Shown: positions 19,901 to 28,024, numbered from the stretch's first letter. The stretch is DNA of 64,000 bases from Candidatus Puniceispirillum sp. (GCA_028383305.1 JAOEVD010000013.1:1-64000), one strand, 5' to 3'. The notes: a model not told the origin generated them from the letters alone. Program-made: numbers and translations.

Positions 19901-20330
19901 TTGCTGAGTATGTGCCGTCAAGAACCTTCACATCGTTAAACGCTGTGTTGTTTGCAATTTTGTCCACCTCTAACATCAACGCATCAACTTCAAGCTGAGC
20001 GTTTGATCTGTCGCTGGCGGTGTAAATACCGTTGTTCATCTGAACTGCCAGTTCGCGCATACGAATGAGCATGTTACTAATTTCTGACATGCCTGCTTCG
20101 GCAGTTTGCACAAGTGAAATACCGTCTTGTGAGTTACGAATGGCAATGTTCATACCGCGCAGCTGGCTTTCCATTTTATTTGCCACTGCGAGGCCGGCTG
20201 CATCATCTGCAGCAGAGTTGATGCGCAAACCTGAAGCAAGCCGCTCCATTGCCTTTGTCATAGAGTCATTTGCTTTAACGGCATAAGTACGTGCGGTCAA
20301 AGCACCAGTATTTGTATTGATAACAGTCAT
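16986..20330 (-). CDS. Giant flagellin (1114 aa)
   Basis: The start is set at the ATG at 20330, giving MTVINTNTGALTAR, the normal flagellin beginning, with GGGGA just upstream. The open frame continues 77 codons further to 20561 but that extension is unlike any flagellin. N-terminal D0/D1 (AMERLASGLRINSAADDAAG, MRELAVQMNNGIYTASDRSN) and C-terminal D1/D0 (KGRIVDADFARETTELSKQQ, ending SVLALLQ) flank about 870 residues of inserted beta modules. At least three inserts are cadherin-like, each with a GTD-(A/S)A motif: GTYTLSGTDAASFSLD, GSFSVTGTDAAQITVD and GTYSISGTDSAKFSID. No correctly spaced sigma-54 site was found upstream, unlike fliC, so its control may differ. Confidence 0.93.
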   Translation of the reverse strand: MTVINTNTGALTARTYAVKANDSMTKAMERLASGLRINSAADDAAGLAVANKMESQLRGMNIAIRNSQDGISLVQTAEAGMSEISNMLIRMRELAVQMNNGIYTASDRSNAQLEVDALMLEVDKIANNTAFNDVKVLDGTYSANIRAGNTNVELIDVTVERMNTDSLGGDNLAGTKSTATADDSTAVDKVGTTVVTSTAAESITIQNANLGTGISAFTAANANGTYTLSGTDAASFSLDSANNIVSNSAIAFDTSASPKNSYDLQLTYTNQAGTNSFTENVKLNITANETIAAIKTATTNLTTSESAAMSFRATNSAGASDGILSSNLQAFVDADTGVGSFSVTGTDAAQITVDSVNGIISAALDFENKQDSGTNNVYDFNVVYTSSTGDKFTETVALTVTDSQEEVVTFTDSQDDDFSATDDTNVTRGDVFTATVDGVTLTATVTADDTAFTNAKLATLLNEENAQQATAARGTFSVNGSNQIVWTYADAVGNTSDAPNSIIQTDKTIVADNVTTTDVDGVFSVTMLDAHITGGNTAAGDIFTLTVGLETLTHTGQVASAAALVDAFVALDTSELGFTLADNGNNLTVTMREPGVLSTPVMTATLADGTTALTNGTATNFDASVLAASSFTTNGVSAGRDAVAKVTTYAGLGAALNAGATGDTFSVAIDGTTISATVGAGVTAGTYGIASLVTDLNAANQALATPVAITFSASGSDLLATANNAASNLDMSATVQRNSGDVGTAVITTRAQSAVARTVTFDATGTVTAQNDTVEVTVNGEVYSAQVTTGGTFADVITDIAGATNTDGDLLSALYTVSDAGNGADMKFTAATAGAAANADTLIDFTYVELATVAITDADGNGTHDASVTQGVDTLVSVAATKVGSSTAGSATNTLFGNYSTQSSTFVTTANSSISLTEASKIEFGADALSAALNTYRTSSGKDGGTYSISGTDSAKFSIDKTSGLVTNVADMDADSNTSFTFDVSYTDKAGGVFTDSVTLNLLNSTTDDGTHLGDVDLTSSSSANTSITILDTAINQIASAQAKLGAIQNRLQHNIDNLSAASMLTETAKGRIVDADFARETTELSKQQILGQAATSMLAQANQSKQSVLALLQ

Positions 20331-20584
20331 TTCTAGTCCCCTAGTTACGTTTGCTAAACAAAGGGCAGGTCGCCCATCCGAAATAGACAACGACTGAATA
20401 ACAAAAATGTTAGCTGGAAAAGAAAATTGGCTCGCAAGTATGCAAACAACAAGGATCCTCGCCCTTGGCTTTGAGTTGTCTTGCATAACGGATCCTGTTG
20501 GCAAGAATCTAAAAGTCTTGATTTTGGGAAGTTTAGAGTTTATTTCAATGGCTACAGACAAATGCCTTCCACAGGAAATAGATT

Positions 20585-21073
20585 ATGAGCTTCTGCCCTA
20601 ACTGGATTTTTGACGTCGCTGTGGGTAAATCAAGCCAAGAGTTTTTGGCGACGGACAATCCTCTCACCCTATATTCCAAGAAATACGCTGAGGGTTTATC
20701 AGAAAAATACACTGAAATAACACCTCAGGAGATTTCAGACACCTCTGAGTTATTGTTGCTATTTTTAGATGAGGTTAACGCTGGTGAAAATGCGGTAGAG
20801 ATGCTCAATGGTTTTCAGTATTTTAGATATAACTTCGAATCCGTTACCAAATTACGTAAGTTAACACCTCTTTTTGGTGAGGCTGACGAGCCAGTAAAAC
20901 TTCTTAATTACAGAAGTGAAGACACATTGAAACGTTTTAAGGCATATGTTTTTGGTTTGAGGTCAGAGTCTGCGCCAGAAGCCCCTGCAGGATGGAATTT
21001 AAGTGCTGAAACAAATGTTCTGCACATTGCCGACATAGCGCGGCGAGAAGTATCAATATTTGATGCCCTTTAA
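20585..21073 (+). CDS. Unknown 162-aa protein beside fliD
   Basis: Not recognised. It is a soluble, acidic protein without signal peptide or membrane segment. The ATG at 20585 follows an AGGAAAT ribosome site, and codon use looks normal. It starts MSFCPNWIFDVAVG and ends RREVSIFDAL, with helical stretches such as SDTSELLLLFLDEVNAGENA. Its stop codon overlaps the stop of the convergent fliD by three bases (21071-21073 against 21070-21072). It lies between a giant flagellin and a giant cap protein, so a chaperone or filament-length role is possible but not shown. Confidence 0.7.
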   Translation: MSFCPNWIFDVAVGKSSQEFLATDNPLTLYSKKYAEGLSEKYTEITPQEISDTSELLLLFLDEVNAGENAVEMLNGFQYFRYNFESVTKLRKLTPLFGEADEPVKLLNYRSEDTLKRFKAYVFGLRSESAPEAPAGWNLSAETNVLHIADIARREVSIFDAL

Positions 21074-24000
21074 TTCTTCATTCCTGCTGTCCATGCATCC
21101 ATCATGTTTGTAAGCAGGCTTTGTGTTTCCTTGAACCCGGAAACAGCCGACTCCATTGCGGTGAATTGTGACATATAACGTGCTCGTTCGTTTTCCATGC
21201 GCGTTTCGAGAGACGTGAGCTGATCTTTTTGATCACTGATATCTTCGCTGTAGCGCTTTACACGTTTATCAATGTCGCCGTCACTTGTGAGCACCGTGTC
21301 ACCGAACTCGTTTATTGTGTTGAAGAGACTTTTACCAACATACAATGTTGAAGTGTGATTGCCCTCTGCCTTCACCCAGATTCCTTTTGCTCCTGTTGAT
21401 GTCAGTTTAAACAGTTCATTTTCGAGCGACATTAATGTTCCGTCGAGGGCCGCGACTGTGGGGCCAGCGGTGTGGCTATCCTCTGTAACGGTCGTAAGGT
21501 GAACATGATCAACAGCAGTTGCTGTTAGTGCAATGGTGCCAGGATGGGGAATATAAACAAGTCCTGCGTCTTGACCGTTGGAGATATTACCAGCGTTGGT
21601 ATCGTTGTATGTAAATAACAGATTTGCTGAGGAAACGCTAAATGTGCCCACAGACCCCCCGTGAGCAGTATTCAAAGCGTCAGAGATATCAGTTAGAGTG
21701 TCATTATCGCTCAGTGTGCCGGTGGTGACAGTGAATGGGGATCCGTTATTGCCGATCTGAATACTAAATTTGTCTCCCGTTTTGATGGTGGGGAGGGACG
21801 GGGATCCAATCCTGACTATCTCGGTAGTTGAGGTGCCAGCAGAGTTTTGGAGACTGGCCCCAAGCGTACTGTATGACCCTCCGCTATCAGTGCTTAATTG
21901 CAACTGTCCAATCGTATCGCCGTTATCTGCTGTTCCACCGGTGTTGCAAGTAACCGTGAGTTTACCGTCTGCGCCGGCGGTGTTCTGAGCGCCAGAACCT
22001 GTGCCTGCGCCATAAGATATACCGACAGAAGAGTCTAAAAAGAAGAGCTTGCTTATTGTGCCGCCAACCGCACCATTGCTGGTATAAGTAAATATAATGT
22101 CATTTGTGTTATCAACGGAGAATGTACCGGGCACTGTTGATCCAGCATTAGCGGTATTCAACATGTTTACAATATCAGATAAATTCGACTGTGATGTAGC
22201 GGCAGCAGTTTCAATTTCGGTACCGTTAATGGTGACCTTAAACTTATCACCAGGAGCTATGGATGGAACTGTTGGCGTAGTTATGCGCTCCACTTGCTGG
22301 GTCGAGACATCGCCCGCGGTGTCTTGCCCGGCTGAACCAGTTCCTGAATCGTAAGTTGTCCCCGATGAGGCATCTAAGAAGAACAGTGAACCTATTGTTC
22401 CAGCAACTGGCTCACTATTAGTGTAAGTGAATAATATGTCGTTGTTGGAAACCGAAAACGTGCCGGGTACTAGCGGCGCGGCATTCGCAGAATTCAACAT
22501 ACCAACAATATCTGACAGGCTGGATTGCGTTGTGGCAGCAGCTGTTTCAATCTCAGTACCATTAATTGTTACTTTGAATTTATCACCGGCAGAAATTGAT
22601 GGGACAGTTGGATTAGTAATTTTTTCGACTTGTTGAGTGCCGGCAGTGTTGCTAAAACCGTAGCCAACGTCAGAACCTGCATCTGCAGTATTTGCTGCAG
22701 TATCGAGCTTTCCAGCTAGATAATTTATACGTTGTGTTGCAGTTGTTAGGTTGCTGATTGCGGTAACATCTGCGCTTGTAACCGTGTGGGATATACCGAC
22801 GGTTCCACTACCGTCTTGGATATCAACTTTGAATATATCGCCTTGACTGGCGTTTAATATACTGTTGGATATGTCATTGGAGCTCTCATTGAAATATACA
22901 GTTCTGTTCGTTAAAGCGCCGTTACGTTGCTGATCGACCGTGCCTAAAGGAGTGGCGGGAGAGTAGGTTAAGCCAGCACTCATGGTGGTGGTTTGCGGCG
23001 TTGCAGAGTCATTGTACTTAAAAATAAGATTAGAGCCTGATCCGCTAAACACCCCATCAGCTGGAGTTGCAAGGTTGGCATTGGCTGAATTGAAGGCGGC
23101 TGCAAGCTTGTCAACACTGTATGAGGTGTCGCCGCCAACTCCAATTGCCGCGGTTGTAACTGTTTGCCCATCTACAGCTATAGTAAATGTATCACCAGCA
23201 TAAACGGTGGTTGGTACACTTGGAGTTGAAAGTGTGAAGGTGCGTTCCGCTAAGTCATTGACATTAAATGTAACTGCTTCAGTGAATGTTCTGAAGGAGC
23301 TTGGCAGAGCGTTGTCAGTCACAGTGTATTCGACGTTGAATGAATAAGAAGGCTTTACCTCCCTATCTGTTCCACCTGTTATAGTGACCACACCATTTGC
23401 GTCTATCGTTAAATGTGAACTGTCAGTCCCGCTTAAGGACCACGATCCATTTGGATGGTCTGCAACATAGGCTTGCAGATTATCGCTTAATTGGCCATCG
23501 TCAGCGCCAAAACTTGCGTCAATTGATTTGAAAGTTTGATTTCTAGACTCATCTGCGCTTATCACGCTGGTAGCAGTGTTGATTAGTGACAGAAATTCGT
23601 AGGTTCCAGGTGTCCACTCTGTACCAGTCATTTCCGCTTCGACCGCGACATTAGTGCTTGTTACATGGCTTTTTGATAATGCGGTAAACTCCTTTGGATT
23701 TTCCGTGAAATAACTCTTAAATTTAGTTTCATTTAAACTAAGCGTTCCATCTCGGTTTGTCATAACACCAAAATTTGATAGGTAAATTGAGTCTGCTCCA
23801 AAACCAACAATAGGTGTGGTTGTCATTTGGCGTAGCTTATAACGAAGCGATCGAACAAGCGTATCACCTGCAAGGGCTCCTCTTTCCTCTTCATCCAATG
23901 AGTTTTTATTCAGTGTCATCAGGCCGTTGGTTATTGTGTTCATGGTTTCAACAAAAAGTTTTGTTGCATCCATGCTTAGGTTGGGATCATGCCGCGCAGA

Positions 24001-24858
24001 GACCTTTTGATTAGAAGAAGTGGTAGCGTTAAGGGTGAGTGTGACGCCTGGAATTATATCATTAATTACATTGGTCTCTCTTGTCACTGAGAGCCCATTG
24101 AAAGAGATGACTGCATCGGAAGCCGCAGAAATTTCTTTGAGAGCATCTCCGCCGTTAGCTGCTCCCGACCCATTCGTTTCTGGATCATAACTTAAGTTGG
24201 ATATTCCACCTGAATTGGAGGTGGCTTGAACACGGATTTGATTATTTGTTCCTAATGGAGAGCTTAATGTCAGTGCGTAATTATTATCCGCTACTCGGAC
24301 AATTGATGCTGAAATTCCAACATCGAGCGCATTTATCCTATTCTTTAAGGTTGTTAAATTGTCAGCTCCATCCAGAACAAGGCTTTGCTGCGTAAAATCA
24401 GTGTTTGCAGTAAATGTTTTGTTGCCAGAGTTGTCTGTAGCCCAAGAACCCAATTGGATCGATAGATTGGTAGCGTCAAGAACTGAGCTGCTCGTAGCAT
24501 AACCGGAAAAGGAAATGGATTGTGGGGTGGCTAGGCTGGTAATTGTGATATTGTGATCGAAGGGCTCAACAAGGGAGGCATTTGTAAGGGTCACGCCAAC
24601 AGAGGAAGGGTTCCCGTCAGAACTCGTTGCTTGCACATTAAGGGTGGAGGCTTGTGCAAGAGAATTTAAACTAGTTTGGAGTGTGCTAAATTGTTGTTTA
24701 ACTTCTGCAAAAGCAGATATTGAAACAGTCTTTTCAGCAATCTTTTCATTGATTATGTTCTCGCGCGGCGTTTTTTCTGCGTCAACCAACGCGTCCACAA
24801 TTTGAGTGACATTTAGCCCACTTCCAACATTAAGCGCGCTGAGATAATCAACTGCCAT
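21070..24858 (-). CDS. fliD: Giant filament cap protein FliD
   Basis: 1262 residues; FliD is normally about 450-650. It caps the growing filament and folds incoming flagellin. The N-terminus (LSALNVGSGLNVTQIVDALV, then DAEKTPRENIINEKIAEKT) and the C-terminal coiled coil (KRVKRYSEDISDQKDQLTSL, MENERARYMSQFTAMESAV) are diagnostic. Between them are inserted modules: a cadherin-like segment near residues 463-535 (GSWSLSGTDSSHLTID) and two tandem copies, at about 742-851 and 854-964, of the module shared with FlgK and the surface protein, with more divergent relatives on both sides (TVYAGDTFTIAVDG and TIKTGDKFSIQIG). A sigma-54 site lies 59 bases upstream of the ATG. Confidence 0.94.
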   Translation of the reverse strand: MAVDYLSALNVGSGLNVTQIVDALVDAEKTPRENIINEKIAEKTVSISAFAEVKQQFSTLQTSLNSLAQASTLNVQATSSDGNPSSVGVTLTNASLVEPFDHNITITSLATPQSISFSGYATSSSVLDATNLSIQLGSWATDNSGNKTFTANTDFTQQSLVLDGADNLTTLKNRINALDVGISASIVRVADNNYALTLSSPLGTNNQIRVQATSNSGGISNLSYDPETNGSGAANGGDALKEISAASDAVISFNGLSVTRETNVINDIIPGVTLTLNATTSSNQKVSARHDPNLSMDATKLFVETMNTITNGLMTLNKNSLDEEERGALAGDTLVRSLRYKLRQMTTTPIVGFGADSIYLSNFGVMTNRDGTLSLNETKFKSYFTENPKEFTALSKSHVTSTNVAVEAEMTGTEWTPGTYEFLSLINTATSVISADESRNQTFKSIDASFGADDGQLSDNLQAYVADHPNGSWSLSGTDSSHLTIDANGVVTITGGTDREVKPSYSFNVEYTVTDNALPSSFRTFTEAVTFNVNDLAERTFTLSTPSVPTTVYAGDTFTIAVDGQTVTTAAIGVGGDTSYSVDKLAAAFNSANANLATPADGVFSGSGSNLIFKYNDSATPQTTTMSAGLTYSPATPLGTVDQQRNGALTNRTVYFNESSNDISNSILNASQGDIFKVDIQDGSGTVGISHTVTSADVTAISNLTTATQRINYLAGKLDTAANTADAGSDVGYGFSNTAGTQQVEKITNPTVPSISAGDKFKVTINGTEIETAAATTQSSLSDIVGMLNSANAAPLVPGTFSVSNNDILFTYTNSEPVAGTIGSLFFLDASSGTTYDSGTGSAGQDTAGDVSTQQVERITTPTVPSIAPGDKFKVTINGTEIETAAATSQSNLSDIVNMLNTANAGSTVPGTFSVDNTNDIIFTYTSNGAVGGTISKLFFLDSSVGISYGAGTGSGAQNTAGADGKLTVTCNTGGTADNGDTIGQLQLSTDSGGSYSTLGASLQNSAGTSTTEIVRIGSPSLPTIKTGDKFSIQIGNNGSPFTVTTGTLSDNDTLTDISDALNTAHGGSVGTFSVSSANLLFTYNDTNAGNISNGQDAGLVYIPHPGTIALTATAVDHVHLTTVTEDSHTAGPTVAALDGTLMSLENELFKLTSTGAKGIWVKAEGNHTSTLYVGKSLFNTINEFGDTVLTSDGDIDKRVKRYSEDISDQKDQLTSLETRMENERARYMSQFTAMESAVSGFKETQSLLTNMMDAWTAGMKN
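21966..22299 (-). repeat. Shared ~108-residue module, second FliD copy
   Basis: Reads from QQVERITTPTVPSIAPGDKF onward with KVTINGTEIETAAA, LSDIVNMLN and GTISKLFFLDSS. It directly follows the first copy in the protein, so the two form a tandem duplication inside fliD. Confidence 0.85.
22306..22635 (-). repeat. Shared ~108-residue module, first FliD copy
   Basis: Reads QQVEKITNPTVPSISAGDKF, KVTINGTEIETAAA, ANAAPLVPGTFSV and GTIGSLFFLDASSG. It matches the FlgK and surface-protein copies along its whole length, including the end motif YDSGTG shared with the surface protein. Confidence 0.85.
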
Positions 24859-24916
24859 GATACACCAAAAACCTCACACTGGAGGACTCTCATAAATTCC
24901 GTAACGACATCAGTGG

Positions 24917-24932
24917 TGCAAAAGTTATGCCG
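24917..24932 (-). promoter_or_regulatory. Sigma-54 promoter of fliD
   Basis: On the minus strand the site reads CGGCATAACTTTTGCA, with GG-N10-GC. Only the first base departs from the distal fliC promoter. Transcription would start near 24906, about 48 bases before the fliD ATG. Confidence 0.78.
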
Positions 24933-25062
24933 ATTTCATTAATTTTGTGTAAAACTTATTACAGTTTTCAGTAGCTGTATGGATTGCCAATGCAGTCAGA
25001 CCGACGCTGAACAATAATTTTGTGACCCAAGTCAATATATTGATTAGGAGGTACTGATTAAA

Positions 25063-26787
25063 ATGCAACCAATCTGGATGAAACAAAATTCTCTCGTGGG
25101 GTCAATCAAATATCTATTGGTAGTTCTAATCATTGGCATCGGCATCGGACTCTTAGTTTCATTAGTCTCCAGCCTCTTTGTTTTCTTTGTAAAGTGGTTC
25201 ATCGACACCAGAAGTACCTTCATTAATGATTTCTTAAAGTTTCCAGGAACTGAGCTATCATTGATGCCAATGTTTTGGCTTTTGGTAGCCGCAGTTCTGT
25301 TAGTTTGTGTGCGCAGGGTCTTTCATATTGATCGGTGGCATGGACCTGCAGATAGTATTTATGCAGCCCATCGAACAGACAATGAACTTGATCTCAAGGC
25401 TGGCTTTGGATCTACTCTAGCGGCGTTTATTTCACTGTGTGGAGGCGCTCCAGTTGGCCAATATGGTCCTTTAGTGCATTTTGGAGCTGCCATCGGCAGT
25501 TTTCTCTCAGACTTTTTTGGAAGCCGTCGCATTACTGCTGACATATTTATCGGTTGTGGGGTGGCAGCTGCCATTGCTGCAGGATTTCAGGCACCCTTTG
25601 CGGGAATTGTTTTTGCACATGAGGCAGTGTTGAGACACTTCTCTTTTCGCGCAATCGCACCGATCGCAATCGCCAGTATCACATCAGCTTGGCTCTCAAA
25701 CAAGTTATTTGGTGGTCAGCCTATATTTCAGATTGATGTTGTCCTTCCTGACCTATTACCGCTCGTGCCAACCTTGCTTGCTAGCGGATTGTTTTTTGGC
25801 TTGGTAGCCATTCTATTTATGAGATTGTTATTTGCTGGTGGAAAATTGGCCGCCAGAACAGGCTTGGCGCCGTTACCGCTTGGATTACTGGCAGCAGTAA
25901 TTTGTGGCGCGGTTGCGATGTTCGTTCCAGAAGTTTTGGGTCTCGGCGTCGGCACTGTCAATGAGATCCTTAACGATGGCTACGTGATTGGATTCCTTAT
26001 CACTTTGCTGATTCTAAAATTATTAGTTACATCACTGTCAATTGGGTTTGGTCTGTTTGGTGGAATTTTTTCGCCAGCCTTGTTCATTGGCGCAGCGGCG
26101 GGTGGGTTTGTAGCAAAAATCACAGCTCTTTTAGGGGTGGTGAATGCTCCACAGTTACTAACAGTGGCAGGGATGGCATCGGTTTCAGCAGCTGTCGTCG
26201 GAGCGCCTATTTCTGTGGTGTTGATTGTTCTTGAGCTTACCATGTCATATGAATTTTCCGTTGCGGCGATGTTGTCAGTTGTTGTGGCTACCTTGTTGAG
26301 CAGTCTTGTATATGGGCACTCTTTCTTTGATGAGCAGTTAGTTCGACGAGATATTGATTTATCGCAGGGGCGTGGAAATCTGGAACTGATGCACCAATCG
26401 ATAACGACAGTTGTTAGTAATGATTATGTGGTGCTGTCACCAAGCTTGACAGTAAAGACTGCCATCAAAAAACTTGCAGAGGCCAATGTCAGTGAGGGGT
26501 ATTGCCTCAGCAAGGGTGAGGGTTTTCTTGGCAAATGTTCGCTTCAAAAATTGTTATTAGCTCATTATGCTGATGAGCTTGGTATGCATTTAATCACTAA
26601 CCCGGTGGTACTAAACCATGACGCGTCAATTATGCAGGCGATTGAGGTCGCAAGTGACTTTGTTGGCGAAGCTATTCCGGTGGTTAATCGTAACAGTAAT
26701 AAATTTATGGGTGTTGTATCTGAGGCCAATATTTTTCAGGCCTATCTGGCAACGCAAACGCGTATCCGTGATCTTGAGCATGGCTAG
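25063..26787 (+). CDS. ClC-family chloride channel with CBS pair, gating Glu absent
   Basis: 574 residues: about 440 residues of ClC membrane domain followed by two CBS domains (from about 445; SLTVKTAIKKLAEANVSEGY and NHDASIMQAIEVASDF). Family landmarks are GGAPVGQYGPLVHFGAAIG (about 125-143), GFQAPFAGIVFAHEAV (about 176-191) and GGIFSPALFIGAAAGG. In coupled ClC antiporters the first landmark reads G-K/R-E-G-P and its Glu is the proton gate; here the place is Tyr. The internal proton Glu next to FIIE in ClC-ec1 appears as Ala (FAHEA). This points to a passive anion pathway. A strong AGGAGG lies before the ATG. It is unrelated by function to its flagellar neighbours and no sigma-54 site precedes it. 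Confidence 0.88.
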   Translation: MQPIWMKQNSLVGSIKYLLVVLIIGIGIGLLVSLVSSLFVFFVKWFIDTRSTFINDFLKFPGTELSLMPMFWLLVAAVLLVCVRRVFHIDRWHGPADSIYAAHRTDNELDLKAGFGSTLAAFISLCGGAPVGQYGPLVHFGAAIGSFLSDFFGSRRITADIFIGCGVAAAIAAGFQAPFAGIVFAHEAVLRHFSFRAIAPIAIASITSAWLSNKLFGGQPIFQIDVVLPDLLPLVPTLLASGLFFGLVAILFMRLLFAGGKLAARTGLAPLPLGLLAAVICGAVAMFVPEVLGLGVGTVNEILNDGYVIGFLITLLILKLLVTSLSIGFGLFGGIFSPALFIGAAAGGFVAKITALLGVVNAPQLLTVAGMASVSAAVVGAPISVVLIVLELTMSYEFSVAAMLSVVVATLLSSLVYGHSFFDEQLVRRDIDLSQGRGNLELMHQSITTVVSNDYVVLSPSLTVKTAIKKLAEANVSEGYCLSKGEGFLGKCSLQKLLLAHYADELGMHLITNPVVLNHDASIMQAIEVASDFVGEAIPVVNRNSNKFMGVVSEANIFQAYLATQTRIRDLEHG

Positions 26788-26837
26788 ACGCATCTCTCGC
26801 ATCGGGAGTAGTTTGCCTATAAAAAAATTAGAAATGT

Positions 26838-27212
26838 TTAAACGAGAATATCAACCTCGTTTCGAAAGCGCGGGGCGTCACGGTACATGTTCGAGATACG
26901 TGCTATATTTGACTGGGCGGCATTATGCACAAATCCCGGTGACAGGCCGGCACGTGCAGCAAGAAAATTTTCGGATGTCACTGCTGATGGAGCATGCCGT
27001 GGACTGTAAATGCGGGCATGTTGCATATTGGTAAAATCAGGCACCAATCGCGCAGTTGGATGAGTTGTCTCAACACCATTGATGGTTTGGCGCGGTGTTG
27101 GCACGAGGCTTGCAGAAGACACCCCAGACCCTGCTGTCACAGCGTTAGCCTGGCCAGAAACTGGCTTGGTTGACCCTGTGGATGGGGTTTCTGACTGCGG
27201 ATGTATAAACAT
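26838..27212 (-). CDS. Possible small protein divergent from fliS
   Basis: An open frame of 124 residues from an ATG at 27212; a GTG five codons upstream is also possible. The first 70 residues are low-complexity Pro/Ser/Thr/Ala-rich sequence. The last 45 look more protein-like (ENFLAARAGLSPGFVHNAAQ, NIARISNMYRDAPRFRNEVD). No family was recognised and no clear ribosome site is visible. A consensus sigma-54 promoter facing fliS lies inside it on the other strand. It may be a genuine flagellar accessory gene or a chance frame. Confidence 0.4.
   Translation of the reverse strand: MFIHPQSETPSTGSTKPVSGQANAVTAGSGVSSASLVPTPRQTINGVETTHPTARLVPDFTNMQHARIYSPRHAPSAVTSENFLAARAGLSPGFVHNAAQSNIARISNMYRDAPRFRNEVDILV
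27099..27114 (+). promoter_or_regulatory. Sigma-54 promoter upstream of fliS
   Basis: TGGCACGAGGCTTGCA is a perfect consensus element including the G after TGGCAC. It is 156 bases before the fliS ATG and lies within the minus-strand frame 26838-27212, so the fliS transcript would have a leader of about 145 bases. Confidence 0.65.
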
Positions 27213-27270
27213 TTGTTTACAGTACACGAATATTCTGTTTTAGACAAGTTTGACCTACGGAATCTTTTGC

Positions 27271-27678
27271 ATGAATTACAATAACATAACCCAAGCTTAT
27301 CAAAATGCAGAGCGGCAGGCGCTGGAAGAAACAAATGATCCCCATCTGATAATTATGACGATGCTGGATGCATTGGTGAAATCAATGCAGATTTTTGTTG
27401 ATAATATCGATCACAAAAATGGTGGTAATCTCGAGATGAAATCGAAGCATTTTTCACGCGCGATCTCGATCATTTACGGCCTTCAGTCAAGCCTTGATTT
27501 TGAAAAGGGTGGTGATATTGCCAATAACCTGTTTCAGCTCTATGAATTTGCGCGTTTAAAGCTGATCGAAGATTTGGGCAAAGGCGTTGCAAATGGCGCG
27601 CCGCAAGCACTCGAGGTAATTGCAAGCATCAGTGATGCATGGAAAGAAATGGGAAAGCAGATCCGCGATGAAAAATGA
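27271..27678 (+). CDS. fliS: Flagellin export chaperone FliS
   Basis: 135 residues from the ATG at 27271 (MNYNNITQAYQNAERQ); a TTG seven codons upstream is less likely. FliS binds the flagellin C-terminus in the cytoplasm and prevents early polymerisation. The helical pattern with AYQNAERQALEETNDPHLII, LVKSMQIFVDNI and LYEFARLKLIEDLGKG matches FliS. It overlaps the next small gene by 11 bases, which is the usual fliS-fliT arrangement. Confidence 0.85.
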   Translation: MNYNNITQAYQNAERQALEETNDPHLIIMTMLDALVKSMQIFVDNIDHKNGGNLEMKSKHFSRAISIIYGLQSSLDFEKGGDIANNLFQLYEFARLKLIEDLGKGVANGAPQALEVIASISDAWKEMGKQIRDEK

Positions 27679-27961
27679 TGTTGCAGAGCAGTTTCAGCTT
27701 CTGAATAAACACATTGCCACCGCGATTGCGGGCAAGGATTATGTGAGGGCCGCCGCACTTGATCGAGCGCGGCAGGATGTTTTGAAAGATATCTGCTTAA
27801 TGGATGTAAAGGCGATTGATGCTGACTTCTTTAATATCGTCGAAGAATGCGCGCGCGACAATGCGAGTTTGATCCAAGCTGTCCAGCAGGATATGAACCA
27901 TATTAGCTGGCAAACAAGCCGTTCGCTAAAAGCGCAACGTGCCTATCGCAGTGAAACCTAG
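27668..27961 (+). CDS. FliT-like small flagellar chaperone
   Basis: 97 residues from the ATG at 27668, overlapping the fliS end by 11 bases. It is all-helical in appearance: EQFQLLNKHIATAIAGKDYV and RAAALDRARQDVLKDICLMD. The position after fliS and the size fit FliT, the chaperone of FliD, or a FlgN-like protein, but FliT is poorly conserved and the assignment rests mainly on context. The divergently ordered activator gene ends 63 bases further on, tail to tail. Confidence 0.65.
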   Translation: MKNDVAEQFQLLNKHIATAIAGKDYVRAAALDRARQDVLKDICLMDVKAIDADFFNIVEECARDNASLIQAVQQDMNHISWQTSRSLKAQRAYRSET

Positions 27962-28024
27962 GCAATTTGTTAAATCTGGCGCAAGCTTTTTGCTGACTAG
28001 GCCTGTTGAGGCGCTGGCGGTGAG

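Noticed and set aside
20429-20446. TGGCTCGCAAGTATGCA as sigma-54 promoter for the 162-aa gene
   Set aside because: The GG to GC spacing is 11, which sigma-54 tolerates poorly.
20331-20561. 77-codon N-terminal extension of the giant flagellin
   Set aside because: The canonical flagellin start MTVINTN at 20330 has a ribosome site; the extension has no flagellin character and would block export helix packing.
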